From Actinomycetales bacterium (GTDB taxonomy: Bacteria; Actinomycetota; Actinomycetes; Mycobacteriales; Mycobacteriaceae), in NCBI GenBank assembly GCA_012838715.1, contig DUOR01000473.1, positions 1 through 6,575 of the forward strand: DNA of 6,575 nucleotides. The letters run 5' to 3'. The notes beneath the pieces were generated by a model. It saw only the letters and a list, made by a program, of their open reading frames with translations. It did not search any database and was not told the DNA's origin. Shown here one piece after another: positions 1 through 5,667 of this stretch. Position 1 is the stretch's first letter. Every line of letters starts with the position of its first letter. Both the position numbers and the translations under genes were made by a program.

Positions 1-1
1 G

Positions 2-1381
2 CCGGGCGGCGACCGCGAGCGCGGCATGCGCGCCGCCAGCGGCGCCGGCGTCGACTTCGGCCGCACGATGCCGCACAACATCGAGGCCGAGCAGGCGGTC
101 CTCGGCGGCATGCTGATGAGCCCGGTCGTCATCGCGGACGTCTACGAGCTGCTCAAGCCGGAGGACTTCTACCGTCCGGCGCACCAGGCCATCTACGACG
201 CGATCCTGCACCTGTACGGCGAATCCTCCGAGATCGACCCGATCCTCGTGGCGGGCCGCCTCGAACGGCAGGGCGACCTGGAGCGCTGCGGCGGCGCGCC
301 GTACCTGCACACGATGATCTACATGACGCCGACCGCGGCGAACGCGCACTACTACGCGAAGCTCGTGGCGGAGAAGGCGACCATCCGCCGGCTCGTCGAG
401 GCGGGCACGCAGATCGTGCAGCTCGGTTTCGCGGGCGCCGACGATTCCGAGCCCGAGATGCTCGTCGACCAGGCGCAGCAGCTCATCTTCGGCGTCGGCC
501 GCGACGACGAGAAGACGGACTACGCGTCCATGTCCGAGCTCATGGACCCCGCGCTCGAGGAGATCGAGCTGATTTCCCAGCAGGGCGGCCTGGCCCAGGG
601 CGTGCCCACCGGGTTCCACCGCCTGGACGAGCTGACGAACGGCCTGCACGCCGGCCAGATGATTATCGTCGCCGCGCGCCCGGGCGTCGGCAAGTCCACC
701 ATCGCCCTCGACTTCATGCGCTCGGCGTCCATCCAGAAGGGCACGACCAGCGCGATCTTCTCGCTGGAGATGTCGAAGATCGAGATCATGATGCGACTGC
801 TCTCCGCGGAGACCAGCATCGACATGTCGGCGCTGCGCTCCGGCAAGCTGGAGGCCAGCGACTGGGAGAAGCTCGTGGAACGCACCGAGCAGATCCGCGA
901 GGCCCCGCTGTTCATCGACGACTCGCCGAACCTCACCATGATGGAGATCCGCGCGAAGGCCCGGCAGCTGAAGCAGAAGTACGACCTCGGCCTCATCGTC
1001 GTGGACTACCTGCAGCTGATGTCCTCCGGCAAGCGCGTCGAATCCCGCCAGCAGGAGGTCTCCGAGTTCTCCCGCCAGCTGAAGCTGCTGGCGAAGGAGC
1101 TCGAGGTGCCGCTGGTGGCCATCTCCCAGCTGAACCGTGGCCCCGAGTCCCGCACCGACAAGAAGCCGCAGGTCGCCGACCTCCGCGAGTCCGGTTCGCT
1201 GGAGCAGGACGCTGACATGGTCATGCTGCTGTACCGCCCCGACTCCCAGGAGGCGGACCATGAGCGCGCGGGCGAGACGGACATCATCCTCGCCAAGCAC
1301 CGTGGTGGCCCCATTGGTACCGTGACCGTGGCCAACCAGCTGCACTACTCCCGGTTCGTCAATCTCGCGGCCGAGTTCTAG
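2..1381 (+). CDS. dnaB: Replicative DNA helicase DnaB, 5'-partial
   Basis: Hexameric 5'-3' helicase that unwinds DNA at the replication fork and recruits primase. The reading frame is open to the window edge, and the first ATG (26) is preceded in frame by an Arg/Gly-rich stretch typical of actinobacterial DnaB N-termini, so the true start probably lies upstream. Counting from ATG 26, the N-terminal domain spans about 14-120 (PHNIEAEQAVLGGML) and a RecA-like ATPase fills about 190-451. Visible motifs are Walker A ARPGVGKST (217-225, K223), SLEM with catalytic Glu E248, Walker B LIVVDYLQL with D327, ISQLNR (366-371), LRESGSLEQDADM, and the C-terminal KHRGGPIG with K424 and R426 in the arginine-finger/piston positions. 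Many mycobacterial DnaB proteins carry inteins at such motifs; all are uninterrupted here. The length fits the family. Confidence 0.97.
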   Translation, partial: PGGDRERGMRAASGAGVDFGRTMPHNIEAEQAVLGGMLMSPVVIADVYELLKPEDFYRPAHQAIYDAILHLYGESSEIDPILVAGRLERQGDLERCGGAPYLHTMIYMTPTAANAHYYAKLVAEKATIRRLVEAGTQIVQLGFAGADDSEPEMLVDQAQQLIFGVGRDDEKTDYASMSELMDPALEEIELISQQGGLAQGVPTGFHRLDELTNGLHAGQMIIVAARPGVGKSTIALDFMRSASIQKGTTSAIFSLEMSKIEIMMRLLSAETSIDMSALRSGKLEASDWEKLVERTEQIREAPLFIDDSPNLTMMEIRAKARQLKQKYDLGLIVVDYLQLMSSGKRVESRQQEVSEFSRQLKLLAKELEVPLVAISQLNRGPESRTDKKPQVADLRESGSLEQDADMVMLLYRPDSQEADHERAGETDIILAKHRGGPIGTVTVANQLHYSRFVNLAAEF

Positions 1382-1396
1382 CGGGCCGCCGGGGGA

Positions 1397-1419
1397 CCGC
1401 CGCCGGCGTTCGGCGGCGG
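1397..1419 (+). terminator. GC-rich stem-loop after dnaB
   Basis: A perfect 9-bp inverted repeat, CCGCCGCCG and CGGCGGCGG, with a 5-base loop GCGTT, begins 15 bases after the dnaB stop codon. No T-run follows, so it is not a canonical intrinsic terminator. GC-rich hairpins without U-tracts are common gene ends in actinobacteria. The terminator role is inferred from position and structure. Confidence 0.45.
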
Positions 1420-1531
1420 GTCGCCGAGCGTCGCCCGGAAACCGCGGCACCCTCGTCGGAAAGCGGTGAAAATGCCGTCTGGCCAGGGGGTGTCGAGGAT
1501 CACTGTTTTCCCGGGGGTATACCGCGGCGGG

Positions 1532-1537
1532 TAAACT
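1532..1537 (+). promoter_or_regulatory. Possible -10 element upstream of acyltransferase
   Basis: TAAACT, preceded by GG, fits the TANNNT core of actinobacterial SigA -10 elements. No good -35 is visible; only a T-rich stretch lies at 1506-1509. A start near 1544 would give a leader of about 113 bases before ATG 1657. This site also abuts the alternative GTG at 1538, which argues that 1538-1656 is untranslated leader rather than coding sequence. Confidence 0.3.
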
Positions 1538-1549
1538 GTGCCAAATTGC

Positions 1550-1570
1550 GCCATCGGGACCACCGATGGC
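1550..1570 (+). promoter_or_regulatory. Stem-loop in acyltransferase leader
   Basis: GCCATCGG and CCGATGGC form a perfect 8-bp stem around the loop GACCA. A second, weaker 5-bp hairpin (GGCCG/CGGCC, 1568-1582) shares bases 1568-1570, so the two cannot fully form together. Position suggests a structured 5' leader. I do not recognise a known riboswitch or attenuator, and no leader peptide is evident. Confidence 0.35.
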
Positions 1571-1622
1571 CGTCGCGCGGCCGTCCAATGGGGGCGGCCC
1601 GCGAACCGGAATGGCCGGAACG

Positions 1623-1642
1623 ACACGGGAAGCACACGGGAA
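1623..1642 (+). repeat. Short direct repeat, 11-bp period
   Basis: ACACGGGAA occurs at 1623-1631 and again at 1634-1642, an offset of exactly 11 bases or about one helical turn. It sits just before the Shine-Dalgarno of ATG 1657. It could be a protein-binding site or chance in a GC-rich leader. Confidence 0.35.
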
Positions 1643-1645
1643 CAC

Positions 1646-1653
1646 AAGGGGAG
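1646..1653 (+). promoter_or_regulatory. Ribosome binding site for ATG 1657
   Basis: AAGGGGAG stands three bases before ATG 1657 (five after the AAGGGG core) and is the only convincing Shine-Dalgarno near the acyltransferase 5' end. It therefore decides the start. The frame it opens (MAEIAVRETGG) is not the frame of the acyltransferase body unless the G run at 1683-1689 has a different length. Confidence 0.6.
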
Positions 1654-1656
1654 ACC

Positions 1657-2848
1657 ATGGCGGAAATCGCGGTTCGCGAGACGGGGGGGCGCCACCCGCG
1701 CCAAACCCGCCCGCGTGAACTGGGTGGACTCCGCCAAGGGGCTCTGCATCCTGCTGGTCGTCCTCGGGCATTCCATCACCACGCTGGGCAGCCACGGGTA
1801 CACGACGGGCATCTGGTCCAGCGTGAACTTCTTTCTGGGCCCCATCCGCATGCCCCTGTTCTTCCTCCTGTCCGGCCTGTTCGCCGCGAAGGCGCTGTCG
1901 GAGAACTGGACGAAGCTGGCCAACCGCCGCATCTGGGTGATGGTCTGGCTGTACGTCCTGTGGGTGCCCATCCGGGACCTGGTCAACGCGCTGCTGCCGC
2001 AGACGCACGTCAGCGAGATCGGGGTGCGCGCGCCGCCGGCGATCGCGGACCCGGGGAACTGGGATTCGCTGCTGTACAACTCGCTGCACGCGACGATGGA
2101 ACCGTCGTCGTACCTGTGGTTCCTGTGGGCGCTGTGCCTCTTCGCGATCCTGACGAAGGCCACCCGCCACGTGCCGCCCGTGCTGCAGCTCCTCGTTGCC
2201 GCCGTGATCAACGTGTCGGGGCCGTTCGAGGGCGTCAGCTGGTCGTGGGACTTCGTGGCGCAGATGTACGTGTTCTACGTGCTGGGCGTGTACGCGGCGC
2301 CGTGGATTTTCCGCATGACGCTGCGGCGCCCGGTGTGGTCCCTCGTCGCCTCCGTCGGCGCGTACCTGGCCGTGGCGACGTGGGTGCAGCTGACGTTCCC
2401 CACGTTCAACGACGGCAACCAGGGCCTGGTGCGCCTGTTCCTGTCGGTGTCGGGCATCTTCGCCATGGTCAACATCATGGCGCTGCTGCAGAACAGCGTG
2501 GTGGTCAAGCCGTTCGAGGCGCTGGGCCGGCGCACGCTGCCGGTGTACCTGATGCACATCCCGGTGCTGTCGGTGATGGTGCTGGTGCTGGACCTCATCC
2601 TGCCGGCCGACCCGGGCCTGCCGCTGCAGCCGGTCGTTGCGGCGGTCGTCGCCGCCGTGCTGTGCCTGGGATTGCATAAGCTGATCGTGAGGGCCGGCGG
2701 GCAGTGGCTGTTCGTCCGCCCGCCGTGGATGGTTCGCTTGACGACGCCGAACCTCCCCGTCCCCGCAACGGCCGAGCCGGCCGCGGCGGGGGAGAAGGAT
2801 GACGCACATGGGCGGGACGCCGCCACCGGAAAGGACGGGCAGCGCTGA
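1657..2848 (+). CDS. Acyltransferase family 3 membrane protein, frame break near start
   Basis: Integral membrane protein of the acyltransferase-3 family, which moves acyl groups such as acetyl or succinyl onto cell-surface glycans or lipids. The body, read in the frame of 1715-2848, shows WVDSAKGLCILLVVLGHS, with the conserved helix-1 His, then the typical RMPLFFLLSGLF, YLWFLWAL and the near-terminal LPVYLMHIPVL. About ten hydrophobic helices can be counted, followed by a polar Ala-rich tail. The ATG at 1657 has a good Shine-Dalgarno but lies one frame away, so this interval is not a multiple of three. Six G instead of seven at 1683-1689 would join the parts into a 396-residue protein beginning MAEIAVRETGGATRAKPARV. 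Without that change the alternatives are GTG 1538 (436 residues, with an unprotein-like start) or GTG 1715. The substrate is unknown. Confidence 0.85.
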
Positions 2849-3777
2849 TGCGCCTGGCGACGCTGCGGCACGACGGTTCGACGAGGGCGGCGGTGATTCG
2901 CCAGGGGTACGCGGTGCTGCTGGACGACACGTGCGTCGGCAAGCTGCTGGAGCGGCCGGATTGGCGGGAGACGGTGGCCGGCATCGTCGGCGCCGACGCC
3001 GGCGCGGATTCCGGTGAGGAGCCCGGCGGGGCGCCGTCCTTCGGTGGGCCGGAGCAGGGCGCGCCGGGGCGGGGCCGGGCGTTCTTCGAGCCGGAGCGCG
3101 TGGTGCCGGAGACGGGGTGGGCGTTCGCGCCGCTGATTCCCCGCCCGGGCAAGGTGTTCTGCGTGGGCCTGAACTACGCGGCCCACATCGACGAGATGGG
3201 ACATGACCGGCCCGAGGTGCCCACCCTGTTCGCGAAATTCGCGGACGCCCTGGCCGGGGCCCGCGATGACCTGATGGTGCCGGAGGACGGCGCGGCCGCC
3301 CTGGATTACGAGGGAGAACTCGCCGTGGTCATCGGGTCGACGTGCCACCGTGTTTCCGAGGAGGAGGCGTCCGCGCACATCGCGGGGTACGCCATCATGG
3401 ACGACTTCACCCAGCGCGACGCCCAGTACGCGACGCAGCAGTGGCTGCAGGGCAAGACGCTGCAGCGCGCCTCCGCCTTCGGCCCGTGGCTGGCCACGCC
3501 GGACGTGTTCGACGCCGATTCGGCGCGGGTGCGCACCTGGGTGGACGGCGAGCTGCGCCAGGACGCGCCGATCGCCGATCTGGTCTTTCCGCCGGCCGCG
3601 CTGGTCGCCTACATTTCGCGGTTCATCCAGCTGAACCCGGGCGACGTCATCGCGACGGGCACCCCCGCCGGCGTGGGCCACGGGATGGACCCGAAGACGT
3701 ACCTGCGCGACGGCCAGGAGATCCGGGTCGCCATCGATGGCCTGGGGGAGCAGCGCAACATCGTCCGCATCCGGTAG
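2848..3777 (+). CDS. FAH family hydrolase/isomerase
   Basis: A 309-residue enzyme of the fumarylacetoacetate hydrolase family. Members are Mg/Mn-dependent enzymes acting on beta-diketo or 2-oxo acids (acylpyruvases, oxaloacetate decarboxylases, homoprotocatechuate-pathway isomerase/decarboxylases). An N-terminal domain (1-45) is followed by a low-complexity Gly/Ala/Glu/Pro linker (about 48-78), then the catalytic domain from about 95: KVFCVGLNYAAHIDE with H113, PTLFAKF with K130, metal ligands E155 and E157 in DYEGEL, the D186 ligand in MDDFTQRD, K203 in LQGKTL, and the signature GDVIATGTPAGVG near the C-terminus. The substrate cannot be read from the sequence. Its ATG shares one base with the acyltransferase stop (TGATG), and AAGGA stands 12 bases upstream, so translational coupling is likely. 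Confidence 0.92.
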   Translation: MRLATLRHDGSTRAAVIRQGYAVLLDDTCVGKLLERPDWRETVAGIVGADAGADSGEEPGGAPSFGGPEQGAPGRGRAFFEPERVVPETGWAFAPLIPRPGKVFCVGLNYAAHIDEMGHDRPEVPTLFAKFADALAGARDDLMVPEDGAAALDYEGELAVVIGSTCHRVSEEEASAHIAGYAIMDDFTQRDAQYATQQWLQGKTLQRASAFGPWLATPDVFDADSARVRTWVDGELRQDAPIADLVFPPAALVAYISRFIQLNPGDVIATGTPAGVGHGMDPKTYLRDGQEIRVAIDGLGEQRNIVRIR

Positions 3778-3841
3778 CGTCCGGGGCAGCGCCGTGGGGC
3801 GGCCCGCGGCGGGTCGACGTGCGCGGCCGATGCGCCGTGGA

Positions 3842-3857
3842 ATACCCTCGGGGGTGT
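3842..3857. promoter_or_regulatory. CsoR-like near-palindrome upstream of thioredoxin
   Basis: ATACCCTCGGGGGTGT is a 16-base near-palindrome: six of eight positions pair and the other two would be G-T. It resembles the ATACCC...GGGTAT shape of operators bound by CsoR-family repressors (copper or persulfide sensing). It also contains TACCCT (3843-3848), a possible -10 core, so a bound repressor could block transcription of the thioredoxin gene. No regulator gene lies in the window. The match is by eye and from recalled family knowledge. Confidence 0.3.
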
Positions 3858-3890
3858 GCACGTTGATCCGTGCGTGCCGGCCCGCGGCAC

Positions 3891-3911
3891 CCGCGGGGGA
3901 ACTCCCCGCGG
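3891..3911 (+). promoter_or_regulatory. Stem-loop just before thioredoxin RBS
   Basis: CCGCGGGG and CCCCGCGG form a perfect 8-bp stem with loop GAACT, ending 12 bases before the Shine-Dalgarno (GAGGAG, 3924-3929). It may end transcription from the FAH gene or influence thioredoxin expression. No T-run follows. Further CCGCGG blocks nearby (3882-3887) allow other pairings. Confidence 0.4.
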
Positions 3912-3936
3912 CCCCCAATGAACGAGGAGAGCCGAC

Positions 3937-4323
3937 ATGGCGACCATCGACATCACCAACGAGACCTTCGCCCAGACCATCCAGGACAACGACATGGTGC
4001 TCGTTGACGCCTGGGCCGAGTGGTGCGGCCCGTGCCGCCAGTTCGCGCCGATCTTCGAGAAGGCTTCCGAGGATCACAAGGACGTCGTGTTCGCGAAGCT
4101 CGACACCGAGGCCAACCAGGAGATCTCCGCGGCCCTGGGCATCCAGTCCATCCCGACCCTGTTCCTCTTCCGCGAGGGCATCCTCATTTTCCAGCAGCCC
4201 GGCGCCCTGCCCCCGGCCGCCATCGAGGACGTGCTGAAGCAGGCCCGCGAGCTCGACATGGACGACGTCCGCCGCCAGATCGAGGCGCAGATGGCCGCGA
4301 ACGCCGAGGAGCAGCAGAACTAG
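3937..4323 (+). CDS. Thioredoxin
   Basis: A 128-residue cytoplasmic thiol-disulfide oxidoreductase that would be reduced by thioredoxin reductase and in turn reduce disulfides in client proteins. It shows one thioredoxin fold: VLVDAWAEWCGPCRQFAP with the redox pair C30 and C33, KLDTEANQEISAALGIQSIPTLFLF with the cis-proline P73, and the G-A-L-P turn before the last helix. There is no signal peptide. Classic thioredoxins end near residue 108; this one carries about 20 extra charged, helix-prone residues (ELDMDDVRRQIEAQMAANAEEQQN region). The ATG is preceded by GAGGAG with seven bases between. It lies 159 bases after the FAH gene with its own possible control elements, so it is probably a separate unit. 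Thioredoxin is certain; which paralogue is not. Confidence 0.95.
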   Translation: MATIDITNETFAQTIQDNDMVLVDAWAEWCGPCRQFAPIFEKASEDHKDVVFAKLDTEANQEISAALGIQSIPTLFLFREGILIFQQPGALPPAAIEDVLKQARELDMDDVRRQIEAQMAANAEEQQN

Positions 4324-4328
4324 CCGCT

Positions 4329-4355
4329 CACCGGGCCCGGCCGGTGCACCGGGCC
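4329..4355. terminator. Overlapping hairpins between convergent genes
   Basis: Two alternative stems lie between the convergent thioredoxin and hydrolase genes: CACCGG/CCGGTG (4329-4346, 6 bp) and GGCCCGG/CCGGGCC (4334-4355, 7 bp, 8-base loop). They share bases and exclude each other. Being symmetrical, either could end transcription from both sides. No T-run is present, so the role is inferred from position. Confidence 0.45.
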
Positions 4356-4398
4356 AAGGGGTCGCGGGCGCCGTCGGCAAGCACGCGCTGTCCGACGG

Positions 4399-5523
4399 TC
4401 AGGCGCGGCCACCCGGGCGGCGCAGCGCCCACCCCATGAAAAATCCCGCGCCGGCGGCCAGGAGAATCCCGCCGATCCACGGGAGGCTGGCCGAACCGAC
4501 GGCCCCGCCGCCACCTTCGGCGGCCCCGGCGAACGCGTACGTCGCGTTCCCGTCCTCGTCCTCCCCGTCGCGCAGGACGTGGCCCTCCGGGAATACGTCC
4601 GCGATGGCCTCCGTGAAGTCGTCGGGGGAGACGCGGCTGGCGAACACCGCGATCGCGTAGCGGTCGTCCTCGCCGAAGAAACCCGCCGACGTGCGGATGC
4701 GCGGGTCGTACCACCCGGCCTTCGTGGCGATGCGCTCATCCGGCAGCGCCGCCCGCAGGCCGATGTTCTGATCCGAATTGCCGTAGGAGTAGCGCGGCAG
4801 CGAGTACATCAGCTGCACCAGGTAGTCGGTCTCGACCTCCGACATGCCGCCCTCGCCCTCGAGCATGCCGTCGAAGAAGTTCACCATGTCCAGCGGCGAC
4901 GTGCTCCAGGAGCCCCAATCGCCGTTCGGGATGGTGGCGTCCGACAGGCCGTAGCGTTCCGCCACGTTCTCGATGATCTCGGTGCGCCCGTACCGCGCCC
5001 ACAGCGCGTTCGTGGCCTCGTTGTCCGAGAGCCGGATCATGTCGTCGCGCAGCATGGCGTCCTGGTTGCCCTCGACCGGCATGTCGCCGTCGCCCGCCTC
5101 GTACCGGCCCCGCCGCGGCGGGGTGTAGTTCGTGTAGCCGACGACCTCGGCGATGAACACCTTCGACAGGCTCGCCAGGCGGAAGGGCTCCAGGCAATTC
5201 TCGTTGCAGACGATCTCGCCCGTCTGGCGATCCATGAACGCCATGCCGATTGTGCCGCCGTCCTCGTCGATGCGGGCGGTCACCTCGTCCATGCGCTCCT
5301 GGATTTCACGGCCGTAGGCGGTGGTCGGCTCCGGCATGGCGGGGTCGTCGGAATCGTCGTCGCCGGCGGCCCGGACATCGGTCACGGCCGCGGCGGAGAC
5401 GGAGGCGGAGGGGAACTGGGAAGGGGCACCGAAAGGTGCGGCAACGGGCGCGGCCACGAGGATGGTGGCGGCGCAAGCGGACGCGGCGAGGATGCGCCGG
5501 CCCGGGAACCGCGGGGTCAACAT
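4399..5523 (-). CDS. Exported serine hydrolase, beta-lactamase/transpeptidase fold
   Basis: A 374-residue protein with a signal peptide (RR at 9-10, hydrophobic 11-30, Ala-rich cleavage region), an Asp-rich linker (55-65) and a class-A-beta-lactamase-like domain (about 70-312). The three active-site motifs can be read: SLSK with nucleophile S118 and K121, SDN at 166-168, and KAG at 268-270 in place of KTG. A Cys pair (C106, C110) lies just before SxxK and could form a disulfide outside the cell. A Gly-rich stretch (336-345), a hydrophobic helix (about 347-366) and a basic tail ALRRPGGRA suggest a C-terminal membrane anchor with the domain outside. It may act on peptidoglycan or related peptides; the reaction is not proven. 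Start ATG 5523 is chosen because the signal peptide follows at once. There is no Shine-Dalgarno. An upstream in-frame start at 5601 gives an unlikely extension. Confidence 0.88.
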   Translation of the reverse strand: MLTPRFPGRRILAASACAATILVAAPVAAPFGAPSQFPSASVSAAAVTDVRAAGDDDSDDPAMPEPTTAYGREIQERMDEVTARIDEDGGTIGMAFMDRQTGEIVCNENCLEPFRLASLSKVFIAEVVGYTNYTPPRRGRYEAGDGDMPVEGNQDAMLRDDMIRLSDNEATNALWARYGRTEIIENVAERYGLSDATIPNGDWGSWSTSPLDMVNFFDGMLEGEGGMSEVETDYLVQLMYSLPRYSYGNSDQNIGLRAALPDERIATKAGWYDPRIRTSAGFFGEDDRYAIAVFASRVSPDDFTEAIADVFPEGHVLRDGEDEDGNATYAFAGAAEGGGGAVGSASLPWIGGILLAAGAGFFMGWALRRPGGRA

Positions 5524-5524
5524 G

Positions 5525-5536
5525 AGTGTTGACACT
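5525..5536. promoter_or_regulatory. Palindrome over hydrolase promoter
   Basis: AGTGTTGACACT has perfect 5-base arms around a central TG. It overlaps the proposed hydrolase -10 on the minus strand and also contains a perfect TTGACA -35 hexamer on the plus strand (5529-5534). It could be an operator placed to affect both directions. No binding protein is recognised. Confidence 0.35.
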
Positions 5537-5537
5537 A
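5532..5537 (-). promoter_or_regulatory. Possible -10 element, leaderless hydrolase transcript
   Basis: Read on the minus strand, TAGTGT fits the TANNNT -10 core and ends eight bases before ATG 5523, so transcription would begin at or within a few bases of the ATG. The absence of a Shine-Dalgarno agrees with a leaderless mRNA, common in actinobacteria. A poor -35 (GTGACG, 15-base spacing) lies upstream. Confidence 0.35.
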
Positions 5538-5582
5538 CAACGCGGCCCGTACCGTCACCCGATAGCGCCCCCTGGGGTAGGA

Positions 5583-5598
5583 GCGCGGGCCCCCGCGC
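5583..5598. promoter_or_regulatory. GC-rich palindrome in divergent promoter region
   Basis: GCGCGGG and CCCGCGC flank two C bases, giving a 16-base perfect inverted repeat midway between the divergent hydrolase and PspA-like genes. It could be an operator or a short hairpin in a transcript. Confidence 0.35.
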
Positions 5599-5628
5599 CA
5601 ACGCCCGGACGAGTCGGGGCGACTTCCG

Positions 5629-5634
5629 TAGGAT
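5629..5634 (+). promoter_or_regulatory. Possible -10 element for PspA-like gene
   Basis: TAGGAT fits the TANNNT core and would start transcription near 5641, leaving a leader of about 27 bases that holds the strong Shine-Dalgarno AAAGGAG (5652-5658). No convincing -35 is seen at the usual distance. The TTGACA at 5529-5534, paired with TACCGT (5550-5555) at a short 15-base spacing, is an alternative further upstream. Confidence 0.35.
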
Positions 5635-5667
5635 CGGCTACCGACGACCCGAAAGGAGCCCAGCGCC

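Noticed and set aside
671..700. Intein in the DnaB Walker A motif
   Set aside because: The motif is uninterrupted and the protein has normal length.
1378..2211. Minus-strand open frame across the dnaB-acyltransferase gap
   Set aside because: No family motif, a start inside the acyltransferase coding region, and composition typical of a shadow frame.
1546..2679. Plus-strand frame continuing from ATG 1657 through the acyltransferase
   Set aside because: After the G run it becomes Arg/Gly/Ala/Pro-rich with no motifs, while the neighbouring frame carries conserved membrane helices.
2275..4380. A 701-codon open frame on the minus strand
   Set aside because: It runs antisense to three genes with clear family motifs, is Arg/Gly/Pro-rich without recognisable domains, and is the usual by-product of very high GC at third codon positions.
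5450..5523. Lipoprotein signal at the hydrolase N-terminus (ASAC, C17)
   Set aside because: The -3 position is Ala rather than Leu/Val/Ile and the hydrophobic core mostly follows the Cys, so an ordinary signal peptide fits better.
4399..5523. Antibiotic-resistance beta-lactamase
   Set aside because: The fold and SxxK/SDN motifs are shared with many wall enzymes; KAG in place of KTG and the C-terminal anchor do not support a resistance call.
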